Source: Echiichthys vipera (lineage: Eukaryota; Chordata; Actinopteri; Perciformes; Trachinidae). Taken from it: a stretch of DNA of 64,000 nucleotides. The translations under genes and the position numbers were made by a program. Below, in pieces: positions 54,256 through 64,000 of this stretch (position 1 is the stretch's first letter; each line of letters opens with the position of its first letter). The notes below the pieces were generated by a model. The model had not been told where the DNA came from. It did no database searches and saw only the letters and a list, made by a program, of their open reading frames with translations. The stretch is from positions 30,855,750 to 30,919,749 of the forward strand of contig OY829653.1 of NCBI GenBank assembly GCA_963691815.1. The letters run 5' to 3'.

Positions 54256-54908
54256 TATTGTGTAGTGAAGTAAGCATCCCAAACTCCCATCTGCACACTC
54301 AGATGGAGTTGTGTTGTAGAAATGATGCTTCTTTACATATTTGCTGCCATGTTGTGGCCGACAATTCAAGGAACTATGTGGGAAATGGTTGGAAAATTGT
54401 CACCATTGTGAAGTTGTTTGGATGTCAAACGATAGGACAGCGTCTGTTTATTGCTGTCCTCCCGAGTCAGTGTGTTTACACCCAGCCACACACATGGATG
54501 TGCTCCACACTAAAGTGATGGATATAAAGCTGAAAAGGTTGAGAGCCAAACTATCTGCCTGTTATTTAGACGTTTGGAGAACAGAGCCTTCCACATCCAA
54601 CCGCAGAAGTACACACTCACACTCACACACACACACAGCCATAATGATCTTCCACATCAGCTGTTTTCCACCAGCCAGTTTGTGTGCGACCTTCCATTTC
54701 TACTTCCAGCAGCAGCAGGTCTGCTCCGCACCAGTAAACAGGAACTTTGTTGTCTCCCTACTTCTCCCTACCAAAATCTTCCAAAGAATCTTGTTGTTTA
54801 CTCTCCTTTTACTCGGGGATAAATAAAGGGCAAGAAGACTAACCTCTGATGTCTGGTGTCTTCTGTCTCTGTTTGTATGTATTTGTCCTGCTCTGCCCCG
54901 TCCTGCAG

Positions 54909-55064
54909 CTGCTGCACATCTGCATTGAGGGATGGGGGAACTGGCGCTGGTCGGAGGCCTTCAGCGTGGACAATGTAGGGACCCTGTTGAGGACCATTCA
55001 GTACAAAGGACGCACAGCTTCACTCATCATCAAGGTCTTGCAGCTCAACGGTGTCCAGAAACAG
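54909..55064 (+). CDS. vps13b: VPS13B exon 9 of window (SHR-BD/VAB core)
   Basis: Fifty-two codons, phase 0 on both sides, after CCCGTCCTGCAG. The peptide starts LLHICI, continues EGWGNWRWSEAFSVDNVGT and TIQYKGRTASLIIKV, and ends LQLNGVQKQ. The WxWSxxFxxDxxG pattern is the hallmark of VPS13 SHR-BD/VAB repeats, which in other VPS13 proteins contact PxP-motif adaptors. It is nearly the same as human as I recall it. The donor is GTACAG. Confidence 0.97.
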
Positions 55065-55712
55065 GTACAGGCCCTTTTTGCTGACTCACTGCCTGTTTTT
55101 GTTTTGTTTTTGTCGATTTGTCCTAGAAATTAAAAGCACAAGAAACCTTTTTAATGTAAACTTTGAGAAAATATGCCGAAAAGAAACATTGACATTCTTG
55201 ATCTGACAAACATCATTATAGAAACATTTCATTTTTTTATTCAATGTTAATGTGCTACAATAATTACATGTCTATTCTGCTACTAAACTTAAGACACAAT
55301 ACATTTGCTGTTCTGAAAACGTTTTCATCTTGCCAACACATCTCTACTCACTGGCCTCTTTTCTGGAGCATTCAAACTCATCCGTATTCATCACTATATG
55401 GAGTTTGCTCCATTGTCATGCTTTGTATTTCCTGGTAAGAATCATCTTGAAATGTCATATAAAAGCATCAAGAACTCAGATAGAACTTTGTAGATAGTTT
55501 AAGCAATAAAGGAAGAGACATTTGTGAGTGTTACCCAAGTAACAAGGATTTCATCTACACAAAAAGGAAAAGACTCACGGTTTTACCATCACTTTTGAAT
55601 TAAGAAGATTGGTAGTGAGAATATACCACAGCAATAGACAAGGCCCAGTTTTCAACAAAACCGAGAATGTAGGGATCCTGCAGCTTATCTTTCTGCTACC
55701 TTGTAAAAAATC

Positions 55713-56250
55713 TTAGGCCCTGTTTACACGACAACGCTCACGGGTGAAAATGACAAAATATTTTATGCCTTTTGTTTAGACGGCAATGGTGTTTTTTTAT
55801 GGCTTAAAAACACAAAAAATGAAACCCCCCTCCAGAGTGGAAAACCTAATAACGCTCCACCGTTGTGTTTCTGTGTAAAGGTAAAAACACTAAAGTGTGC
55901 TCTGATCTGCTCACGCTGGCTCATGTGGCATACGTGTTTCCCCAACATCCGTGTGCGGAGTTCAGGTAAACAACAACAAACATGTGGGTCTGTTTCCATC
56001 AGTGGGACATTCAAGTGTCCTGGGTGGAGCCGAGGCGGTGGAAGGCTGCAGACCGTGCTGCAGATCCCTGTCACACTGTACGGCGTCCTGCTTCTCCGCT
56101 GTTAGGGAGAGAAGGAGAAGGAAGTTTCTACGCATGCACCAGCTCTGGGTGCTGTTGTGTGGCAGTGCTTCACAGCACCACCTAACATGCACACTACATC
56201 CAATTTCACACTTTTGCGTCACCGTATGCACGCAGGTTGTCTAAACGTGG
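55713..56250. mobile_element. Possible hAT-like non-autonomous element
   Basis: The left side begins GGCCCTGTTTACACGACAAC. The complement of the right side begins TTCCACGTTTAGACAACCTG, a loose inverted match. Such ends occur in non-autonomous fish elements I remember. Near 56147-56183 GGTGCTGTTGTGTGG and CACAGCACCACC can pair as a small hairpin. The ends are not fixed. Confidence 0.4.
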
Positions 56251-57099
56251 AATAAAAAAAAAGAACGCAATGCCACTTTTGCCTTTCCTTTTCTAGATCG
56301 TCTTCGTCTGGGGCCTTATAAGTGGTTCAAAACAACATAGAAATCAGGAACTTGTTTGCCTGCATCACGCCTGGCCTTTTTCCCAGCACTCATTTTGCGA
56401 TGAGCACTTTTTAATGTCCAATTTTTTCCATTTGTTTGTTATGACTCAGTAGTTGTTCATCTTACAACAGATCATATTGTGTTTTTTCCGTTTTCATAAT
56501 CTGTTTTATAGCACTAAAACAAAAGCTATGAACTTGAAGCCATCCAATAACACCATGTGCCCCATTAATCCTCAAAGAATATCACAGGAAATTATAAACC
56601 AATTCATTAACCAACCATGTCCCCCTTCTTACACCAAGATCAGTGGTGAATCATGTTTGGATTTTTCCACAAATATGGAACAGAGTCATTGTGTTCCTGA
56701 AAATGCAGCGATGCGTCAGATTATAGCGGTGACACTTTGTTGTGTAAACACTGTCAAGTGTCACACGTGTCTCCTCCTTGTCCTCCAGACACAACAGACT
56801 CAGCCTCTGGCATTCTTTACTCCGTCTGTCCCACACTTTGTTTACATCTTGTTCCAATGTTTGATCCAATGATAGGGTCTGAGGTTGCTCACATCCAATT
56901 CACAACACAAAGCCTCAGAGTGGGACAGCAGCCTGAGCATACCTCATCTTGTGTTTTTTGTGGGGGTTCGGGGGGTTGTCATCCTCCAAGTGTGGCACAC
57001 AGCCTCTCTATGATCCTTTATTGTGATGGCCTCTTGATCATTTACATTGGCACCTCATGATGACTGCTTTTAAAAAAGCTCCTATAAATCTCTACATAT

Positions 57100-57262
57100 A
57101 CACACACACCTCCCTGGCCACTGAGGGCCCCACAGACTACAGATGTTTTTCAAAAAGACCTAAAAACCTACATGCTTACTATTTGCACTTTGCTGAATGT
57201 CTTTTATATGTTCTCCTTTTAACTTATTACTATTATTATTATTATTACTAAAAAAAAAAAAA
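57100..57262 (+). repeat. LINE-type 3'-end remnant
   Basis: TTTTTCAAAAAGACCTAAAA with ACCTACATGCTT gives FQKDLKTYML, resembling the C-terminus of fish non-LTR reverse transcriptases. It is followed by a T-rich part, ATT repeats and an A run. A weaker relative of the element at 54110. Confidence 0.45.
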
Positions 57263-57716
57263 TAATTTGTTTGTTTAAATAACATCCAATTTTCAGTCAG
57301 TTCCTATAATTTTTGGTATATATTTAAAGGTTGGATGAGTGATGACTTTCCCAGTCACAGCTAAAAAATATGTAATGCATTCATCCATGTCTTGACTTTT
57401 TTCCTTTAGATTTTAGTTTGTTCCATAATATAACTGATGTAGTGTTCCCAAAGGCATCAGTACTCTTCAGCCAAGGTGCTTCACAAAAGCATCTGAAACA
57501 CTGTGCTCATTCAGTAATTCTCACACACATTATACCTGGATATTTATGAGGGGGGGCAAAGAGAGGGATACCTGTCATATATTGCCTTCCTAGCAAGCAG
57601 ATTATACCAGTGAGTGACTGATGGTGAGTGAGCTGACTTCCATTGTTGTCTCCTACCCAGCATGATAGCAGTCTGGACCCACTCAGTATGGATAGAAGAA
57701 GTTGTGTTACTCAGGG

Positions 57717-58173
57717 TGGATGGCTCGATTTACTTCAAACGTGGCAAAACATGCATTTGGACTCAATGATGAACTGAATAGATTTTGGAGGTCAAAAGTC
57801 AAGGTCACTGTGACCTCACAAAATGTGTTTTTGTCCATAACGCAACAGTTCCTACTCTAATTATGACAGTATTTCACACAAATGTCTAATATGATAACAT
57901 GATGAAGGGATGACATGACAGGTCAAAGGTCAACTTTACTGTGACATCATAACGTTTCATAACTCGAGAATGGTGACACTAATCTTGTAACTGTGCTGTT
58001 GTATACCTATTCTGTGCTGCCGGGTTGAAGATATGTGTGAAGAATCCATGTTTACCAAGAAATACATTGAATGCCTTTAATTAAATTCCTTTAGTCTACC
58101 TATTTATATTATGTAAGTCTGTAACTTGACTGGTCAGCGAAGCCATGCAATTGCAAGGCGATAATTCTAGTTT
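57717..58173 (+). repeat. Dispersed repeat, copy 2
   Basis: Collinear with 48318-48842: CACAAAATGTGTTTTTGTCC, ACAAATGTCTAATATGATAA, GTCAACTTTACTGTGACATC, GTAACTTGACTGG and GCGATAATTCTAG. It ends 40 nt before exon 10, so the polypyrimidine tract starts almost at its edge. Confidence 0.7.
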
Positions 58174-58213
58174 TAATTATGGCGAGTCTCTCCTGTAACC
58201 TACTTCTCTCCAG

Positions 58214-58480
58214 GTACTTATCTGTGGGCGGCAGGTGATGTGCAGCTACCTGACTCAGGACATTGAGCTGAGAGTGGTGCAGCACTACGTGGGGCCTGAC
58301 AGTCAGACAGTGGTCAGGGAACACTGTGACTGCCTGGAAGCAGGAGCCAAGTTGCCGTCGTATGTACTGGAGGACGCTGAGATGACAGAGCTGTGTGTGA
58401 GGGCCAGAGGAGATGAAGACTGGTCCCAGGATGTTCAGCTGGAGAGGAGGGAAAAGGACAACAGCAGCTCTGTTGTACAG
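58214..58480 (+). CDS. vps13b: VPS13B exon 10 of window
   Basis: Eighty-nine codons, phase 0 on both sides, the longest exon in the window. It begins VLICGRQVMCSYLTQDIELR after CTTCTCTCCAG. It continues VVQHYVGPDSQTVVREHC, then LEAGAKLPSYVLEDAEMTEL, then CVRARGDEDWSQDVQLE, and ends NSSSVVQ before the donor GTACGA. It continues the SHR-BD/VAB beta-sheet region; RGDEDWS and REHxDCL are strongly conserved blocks as I recall them. The open frame on the opposite strand is a shadow. Confidence 0.96.
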
Positions 58481-60371
58481 GTACGACAACACCAACAGAC
58501 TTGGCCCTGAGACTGTGGAGTTTGCCACTGGAAGTGATTTTCTATTTCCCAAAAAACTAACTGAATGTTTTTTACTGTTACTGTATTGGCTACAATAGTT
58601 ATTTTAAATGTCATTGTTTGTAAAAAAGACATGTTTGATATGGATATCCTATAAAAATACAGCTAGACGCACACATTGCATGCACCACTACTTCAAACTG
58701 GCTCTCCAGCCACATGTCTCAAGCTGGTGACTGGACCACCAACTGTGGCCGGATCCTCTTCTCCTGGGTGGCCATAGTGGCAGAGTTTCCACATTGCTCC
58801 TCACAGTTGGGAACAGATTGAGATCTTCCCCTTAGATAGGCTTACAAAGGCCCTCCAACCCCTAACCCAATCCATGTTGAGAGGCGGAAAAATACAGTTT
58901 ATGCTCTCTCATAACAACACTAACCGTAGACAGGAAACTCTAGCAGATATGTGGGCACAGGGAGAGGCTTTGAAGGCACTTTCACACCGCTGGATTAGTG
59001 CCAGACAATCACTCCTTCTCTCTGTCCCTGCTGTTCTTGCTCTTGTTCTGTATTTTTCTTTTTCCCTATCTTTACCTGTCTCTCTCTTCCTGTATAAGCC
59101 CCATGCTGTTAACAGCTAGCTCGTTTCTACTGCTCCAGCTTCTGTGAGGGAGTCTGAACATCTCTGACTCCACTCCAACCTCCGCTGTTATCTCTTCTCC
59201 TCAGATCAGCCATTCATTACACATATGGAGGCTTGGCTCTGAATGAGAGAGCTGCCTGGACTAGTAGCCGGGTCCTTAGATCTCTCTATCTCTGTCTGTC
59301 TCCTGCTATTTCATTTTCTCCTTTCCTCCCTTTTTCTTACTCTCTCACCCACACACTAGCTCACTCATCTATCTTGATTGTTCACTCCTCTTTTTTATTT
59401 ACTTCATCCTCTGGCATTCAGCTTGTCCACCTGTTCCACCCTCTAACTCTCTCCCCTCACGATGTCTGTCTCTTTTCTCATCTGTCTCCTGGTTATCTGT
59501 ATCAGTAATCCATCTGAAGTAACTCCTCTTCCTCATATCTCACCTTCTTCCTCCCTAACTCTTGCTTGCAACATCTTTTTTTCCCCTTGTCCTTTACTTT
59601 TGACAAAGTACAGGAGGTCGTCTTGACCTTTTTTCAGCGGTGAGTGTTTTTGGTGGATCAGGCCTATAGTGTATCTGTTTTCCAAAGGTTTACTCCCTCA
59701 TCCCAACACGGCTGTTATGCAAGGCCCACTGTATTAAAACTGAATGTGCGCTATGTCCCTTTGCTCCACTCTGCTGTCCCCACCAGTACATGATGTCCCC
59801 AGTCTGTCATAAACTAGACCACTTATAATATGCCTTGGCATGCCAAGGCTTTAATGAGGAGTGAGGAGTAAATGGGACAAACACCAGTGACACATTAAGA
59901 GCGCTCAGCCTTCGTCGGGCACATTCTCAGACTTTAAATCTCACAGAGATTTCACTGCCTGTAATAGCCCATTATCTGGCACTAACATTTGTCAGTCGCT
60001 TCAACAATGATATTATGTAGCACTGATTCAGGGAGACTTCACATTTAACCAGTGGAAGAAGCCCAGAAACAAAAAGTTTTTAGGACAAAACATGATAATG
60101 TGTTTCCGATGGAGGCAATAAACATTTTGTCAGTGAGGAAGATAGGGCAAACATTAAAGTCATTAGATGTGCATATTTTACATTACAGCCTCAAAAACAC
60201 AATTAAGTTGCCCTTGGGTGTCCTTGAGCAATCCTCTTCCTGTTAAGCCTTTGTAATAATTTGAAAAATATGAGACATACTGAAATCTCATTCTCCAAGG
60301 TACAGTGTGACTCAGATGGTTTGAATCGGACAGCAATGAGACTCATTTACAGCAAGTTTGTCTCTTTCCAG
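58481..60371 (+). other. VPS13B intron, 1,891 bp
   Basis: No mobile element is recognised. CT-rich stretches lie at about 59275-59480. The acceptor is TCTCTTTCCAG. Confidence 0.7.
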
Positions 60372-60455
60372 GTGCCTTGCTCCAGTGGTTCTTTGCTCTA
60401 TGTTTGGTGTACTCTTATCACAATTGAACCTGGCTCTTACATGCAGCAGAGAGTG
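60372..60455 (+). CDS. vps13b: VPS13B exon 11 of window
   Basis: The smallest exon in the window: 28 codons, phase 0 on both sides, between TCTCTTTCCAG and the consensus donor GTGAGT. The peptide starts VPCSSGSLLYVWCTLITIEP and ends GSYMQQRV. It matches the vertebrate segment as I recall it (YVWCTxxTxEPxSxxQQR). Skipping it would remove 28 residues without a frameshift. Confidence 0.95.
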
Positions 60456-61107
60456 GTGAGTACACCTTGACACACACTTACATACACAGTGTTTATTTTC
60501 CTATTGTGACATAAAGTTTTAGTTTTTTTCTGCTGTTTGTTCAGCTCTTGTCAGGTACAGTGGATGTGTAAAAGCTAAACTTGCAATTCCTTTTCAGTTC
60601 TTCTATAATTTCACATAAAATGATCGCAGACCAGCCTGGTTTGATCATGTTTTACTTGATTGACCTGTACCGTTGTCACATATTTCACTGCTGTGTGTTC
60701 AGTGTGTCCTCTAAGGATAGCTGGGATTCAGTGATTACTCCAGACATTATAAAGATTCATGGCAGCTGAAGTGTTGAACATCAAAGATCATCATCACATC
60801 AAGTTAAAGTTGTACTCTTAATTGCCTTTTAAGTTCCTATCTATCATAGAGTGAGTTAAAACAATGGTGATTGATCATATGACCCACTAATGAAAGCACT
60901 TGTTGCCTTTTTGAGTATGACAATATCTGTGTCTGTGGAGACATTCAATCCCCAGATATAAATATGCCGCCATGTTAGTGACTCTGCTGACAGTGGTTGG
61001 TCCGTCAGCCCAGATCTTCACTAACAGTTATGCTGCGTTCCCTTGAAAGCCGAAATCGGGAACCTCAGGCTCAGTCAGGCTTGTCGTAAGAACAGAAGTG
61101 TAATAGC

Positions 61108-61278
<171 letters not shown>

Positions 61279-61340
61279 ATTTAAGAGGGGAACATAAGTA
61301 GAGAGGTGAATGTGTTTCAATAAAGTTTTCAAAAGAATAA

Positions 61341-61362
61341 AATATATAAATAAATATATATA

Positions 61363-61414
<52 letters not shown>
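61341..61414. repeat. (AT)n microsatellite inside MITE C
   Basis: A TA run with a few TTTA steps, grown at the site where copies A and B have only AAATAAATAG. It is thus younger than the insertion of the MITE. Confidence 0.95.
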
Positions 61415-61465
61415 GTCAACACACAGTGACCGTGAATGTGACAAGATGGAGGGCTCTGAAAGAAC

Positions 61466-63200
61466 CAAAGACTGCATAAAAAATGGACCTAGCCTTTCCG
61501 CCAGGGTCCGTTCTTTCAAGTTGATGGGGGCACGATTCTTTTATATTTCAAAACTGCTCGGCTCCAGCCCCCCGCGACCCCGACAGGGACAAGCGGCTGA
61601 AGATGAATTAAAGAATTAATGTGTTGGCGCGCGGCTGCAGCAAGGCGCACTGCAGAGCCAAAGTCATCTCCTCGGTTAGTGGCTACCCTCGATAAATTGC
61701 ATTAAATCAAACAAGGTATCAGATGATTAACATCTTGGTATGGTTCTTCTTGGGGGCAAAGGTATCCTCTAACGGAATACCTAATAACCCCGCTGGCAAA
61801 CCCCGCTACAGAGCAAGAGCGCCGGTGGTGTGCCGTATTCAGCACCCCTGCCGTGAAATGCACCCCCTCACATTATAGGTGATATTCTGGATCAGAAGGC
61901 TGTTGTTTCCACCTATAGGAGTAGTTTATATACAGGTAACCCACAACGGTCAGACCATTGGTTACTTACAGTCTTTAAACTATTTTAAAGAGTTTAAAAC
62001 AGCTCATAATTATAAAATGAATTAAATGGATCTTTTGAGCAAGTTGAATGTATTTGACTTAGCGTTTCCTAAATATAATCCCAGTTTTATATTCAAAAGT
62101 GTGCTTTTAATTGGGTTACCTGTATGTAAGCTACTCCTATAGGTCGAAACAACAGCCTTCTGATCCAGAATATCACCTATAATGCAAGGGGCTGCATTTC
62201 ACGGCAGGGGTGCTGAATACGGCACAACACCTGTCCAACAGTGCGCACACGGGTCACAGTGGAGCTCTGCTTCGGGTTGACTGCCTCCGTTATTCTTTTT
62301 CATACAGCGCTTGATGGGCCCCCTTTATTCCACTCTTAAGACTGACAAAAAGCACATCTTTATTCTCATTCTCATTCGTACGCTGAGATTGGTCAGATAC
62401 GAATGTTTCATAAATCACACGTGGGTCCTGTCCTACGACCAATTCTGCCCTCAGATCTGCGCCCGTTTTCATGCAAGATTGATAAATGAGGCCCATTATC
62501 TCCACCATCCAAGAGCTAGTCTAACAGAACATATTACTATATAAACTTGTGTGGGAGTTCCGTATCTCTAGCTGCGATTACACCAACTCCAGGAGTGAAG
62601 TGCAGGCAGCATTTCTGATCTATGATTTAAACTGATATTCAACACAGTACCATGCTCACAGACTGTGATACACTCACGCTACTGCAGGTTAGCATCTAGT
62701 GTATGTGTCATAGATAGCAGGCTGTACTGTAAGTCATGGTGCAAGTGTGGCTATTTAATTAGCATAACAAAGCTAACATTAACACGGTGTGTTTCTAAAC
62801 CATCTGTTGGTACAGTTGATGGAAGAGAAAACCATCTTTTCACTTATGGAAACACCACCACACGAATGACTGCAGTCCAGGTCCAGATGACAGAGTTAGC
62901 ATGCTAATGATGCTAACTAGCCTCCGAGGAGAAGTGAGGGCCAGAGGCTAGCTGTCACTCAAGAGGCTACGCCCCTAATTATTCCTCCAACCTCAAATAA
63001 AAAAAAACTAGCTTGGTACAAAAATATTCACCCCCCTAAGTGTTGTCATGGAGATATGACCTAAACATACAGACTAGAATGTTTTTTGTCCCAGGCCTTA
63101 AACAGGTTTAATTATGCTACTACTACTGGACACTCTGAGAACTGCAGTTTTTTGACACTTCCTTATTGGATCAACCAGGAAGTCGGTGTGGTGGGGGCTT
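61466..63200. mobile_element. Unclassified insertion inside MITE C
   Basis: The insertion is bordered by GAAC on both sides (61462-61465 and 63201-63204), a possible 4-bp target duplication. It has no matching inverted ends and no open frame of note. It starts CAAAGACTGCATAAAAAATG and its end part contains GCTGTCACTCAAGAGGCTAC and TTTTTTGTCCCAGGCCTTAA, motifs I have seen in fish repeats. It contains the foldback at 61828-62227. Confidence 0.6.
61828..62227. repeat. Foldback: about 120-bp inverted arms, about 155-nt spacer
   Basis: The left arm (about 61828-61950) and the right arm (about 62107-62227) are inverted copies with few mismatches. Both contain CCGTATTCAGCACCCCTGCC (or complement), TGATATTCTGGATCAGAAGG and TACAGGTAACCCA. 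The spacer (61951-62106) is AT-rich and non-coding. It could be a MITE of about 400 bp or a snap-back duplication. A transcript would form a long double-stranded stem. Confidence 0.85.
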
Positions 63201-63330
63201 GAACAGGCTCACCTGCAGTTACATCTTACTGCCAAAGAGGTCGCTAGAAACAAGGCATCTCAAATCATATGGAGTATAACTTTAATTATCCTTATTCTGA
63301 TGATTGCTCTGTATGAACCCCCTGTTTCAG

Positions 63331-63506
63331 GTGGTTTTCAGTCCACTCTTTGTCATGAGAAGCCACTTGCCAGATCCAGTAATCGTCCACATAGAGAAGA
63401 GGAGTCTGGGACTGAGAGAGAGCCAGCTGATACACGGCAAGGGCCACCAGGAGCCCCTGTTCAACACTGAGGCTGACCTCACCCACCACCTCATTTTCCA
63501 GGCCAG
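63331..63506 (+). CDS. vps13b: VPS13B exon 12 of window
   Basis: The exon begins VVFSPLFVMRSHLPDPVIVH after CCTGTTTCAG. It continues IEKRSLGLRESQLI and HGKGHQEPLFNTEADLTHHL and ends IFQA plus two bases of an Arg codon (phase 2) before GTAAAA. MRSHLPDP and LEKRSLGL-type blocks are strongly conserved in vertebrate VPS13B as I recall it. FSPLFxxRxxLPDP is a recurrent start of a VPS13-family adaptor-binding repeat. The next exon is outside the window. Confidence 0.96.
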
Positions 63507-64000
63507 GTAAAAAAAGAAAACCATCAAAAGCCATGGAGCCATAAGTACAGAAGTCTATGTGACAATACTTCAATCTTTGTACACATCTCATGATGTGAGA
63601 TCTCATATATCTAAGATCTCATATAGTAACACAACTCTCTGTTTTCATTAGGGCTGGGTATCACCACTGATTCACAGGGTGCTCATTCAATTCCTAAATC
63701 GATTTGATTGAACATTTTTTCTTGGATATGAAAGAGATTCTCCGAGAACTAAAGCTGTAAAGTGTACAAGGAAGCCTCAAACCTGGCGCATTATTAAGAA
63801 TTGTTATGCTTACATCGAGTATTGAGTGACATTTTCATTCAGATGCCATGTCAGAGGCCATGACAGTTTTTCCCACACCAAAAAAGAGTATTACTTTAAG
63901 TTGTGTAACTCCCTTCCTGAGAAGCTCACATGACATGGTTGGTTGGTACCAATTGATTAATTAGGTCTTCTAGTTTCATATGATACCAAAGATCTTCTTT
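63507..64000 (+). other. VPS13B intron (5' part) with start of a repeat
   Basis: From about 63651 TAGGGCTGGGTATCACCACT and then ATCGATTTGATT resembles the left end of a fish DNA repeat with TAGGGCTGGG ends (compare the element at 31787). It runs on, probably past the window. Nothing else is seen. Confidence 0.5.

Larger units (their letters stand above)
55065..58213 (+). other. VPS13B intron, 3,149 bp
   Basis: The intron holds a possible hAT-like element (about 55713-56250), a LINE-type remnant (about 57100-57262) and copy 2 of the dispersed repeat (57717-58173), which ends 40 nt before exon 10. The stretches 55070-55700 and 56260-57090 show nothing I can name. Confidence 0.7.

Overview
This is eukaryotic DNA, and the repeats point to a ray-finned (probably percomorph) fish. 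There are no bacterial-style genes. The only host gene I can support is a central part of VPS13B (COH1), a giant bridge-type lipid-transfer protein of the Golgi/endosome system and the Cohen-syndrome gene in people. Twelve internal exons lie on the + strand, all with AG/GT borders. Their phases join without a break into about 727 codons (2,182 nt). Order and sequence agree with what I remember of vertebrate VPS13B from somewhat past its middle into the SHR-BD/VAB (adaptor-binding) region. Neither the start nor the end of the gene is in the window.

Layout: exon 1 (4738-4940), exon 2 (6228-6444), exon 3 (9533-9717), exon 4 (20069-20265), exon 5 (21964-22145), exon 6 (23070-23290), exon 7 (23402-23533), exon 8 (33039-33200), exon 9 (54909-55064), exon 10 (58214-58480), exon 11 (60372-60455), exon 12 (63331-63506). 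These numbers are local to the window. Introns range from 111 bp (23291-23401) to about 21.7 kb (33201-54908). The rest of the window is intron.

The introns are full of mobile-element remains. One Tc1-type transposon (43481-45103) has long IR/DR ends, TA flanks and an open 338-codon transposase. A second complete but dead Tc1 element lies at 24341-25936, and two relics of a third Tc1 group are at 6555-7345 and about 18590-19280. Other elements are a TTAA-flanked MITE family in three copies (one split by a later 1.7-kb insertion holding a foldback), hAT-like non-autonomous elements, a tRNA-derived SINE, LINE 3' tails, and a dispersed repeat pair whose second copy ends about 40 nt before an exon. 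Long (TG/CA)n arrays are very frequent, and several sit inside mobile elements.

I found no RNA gene I can support, no CRISPR, and no new multi-gene system. The most interesting points are the structure and age of the transposons, the link between MITE/SINE copies and microsatellites, and the CA array touching a splice donor. Family names come from recognition by eye; no database search was run.
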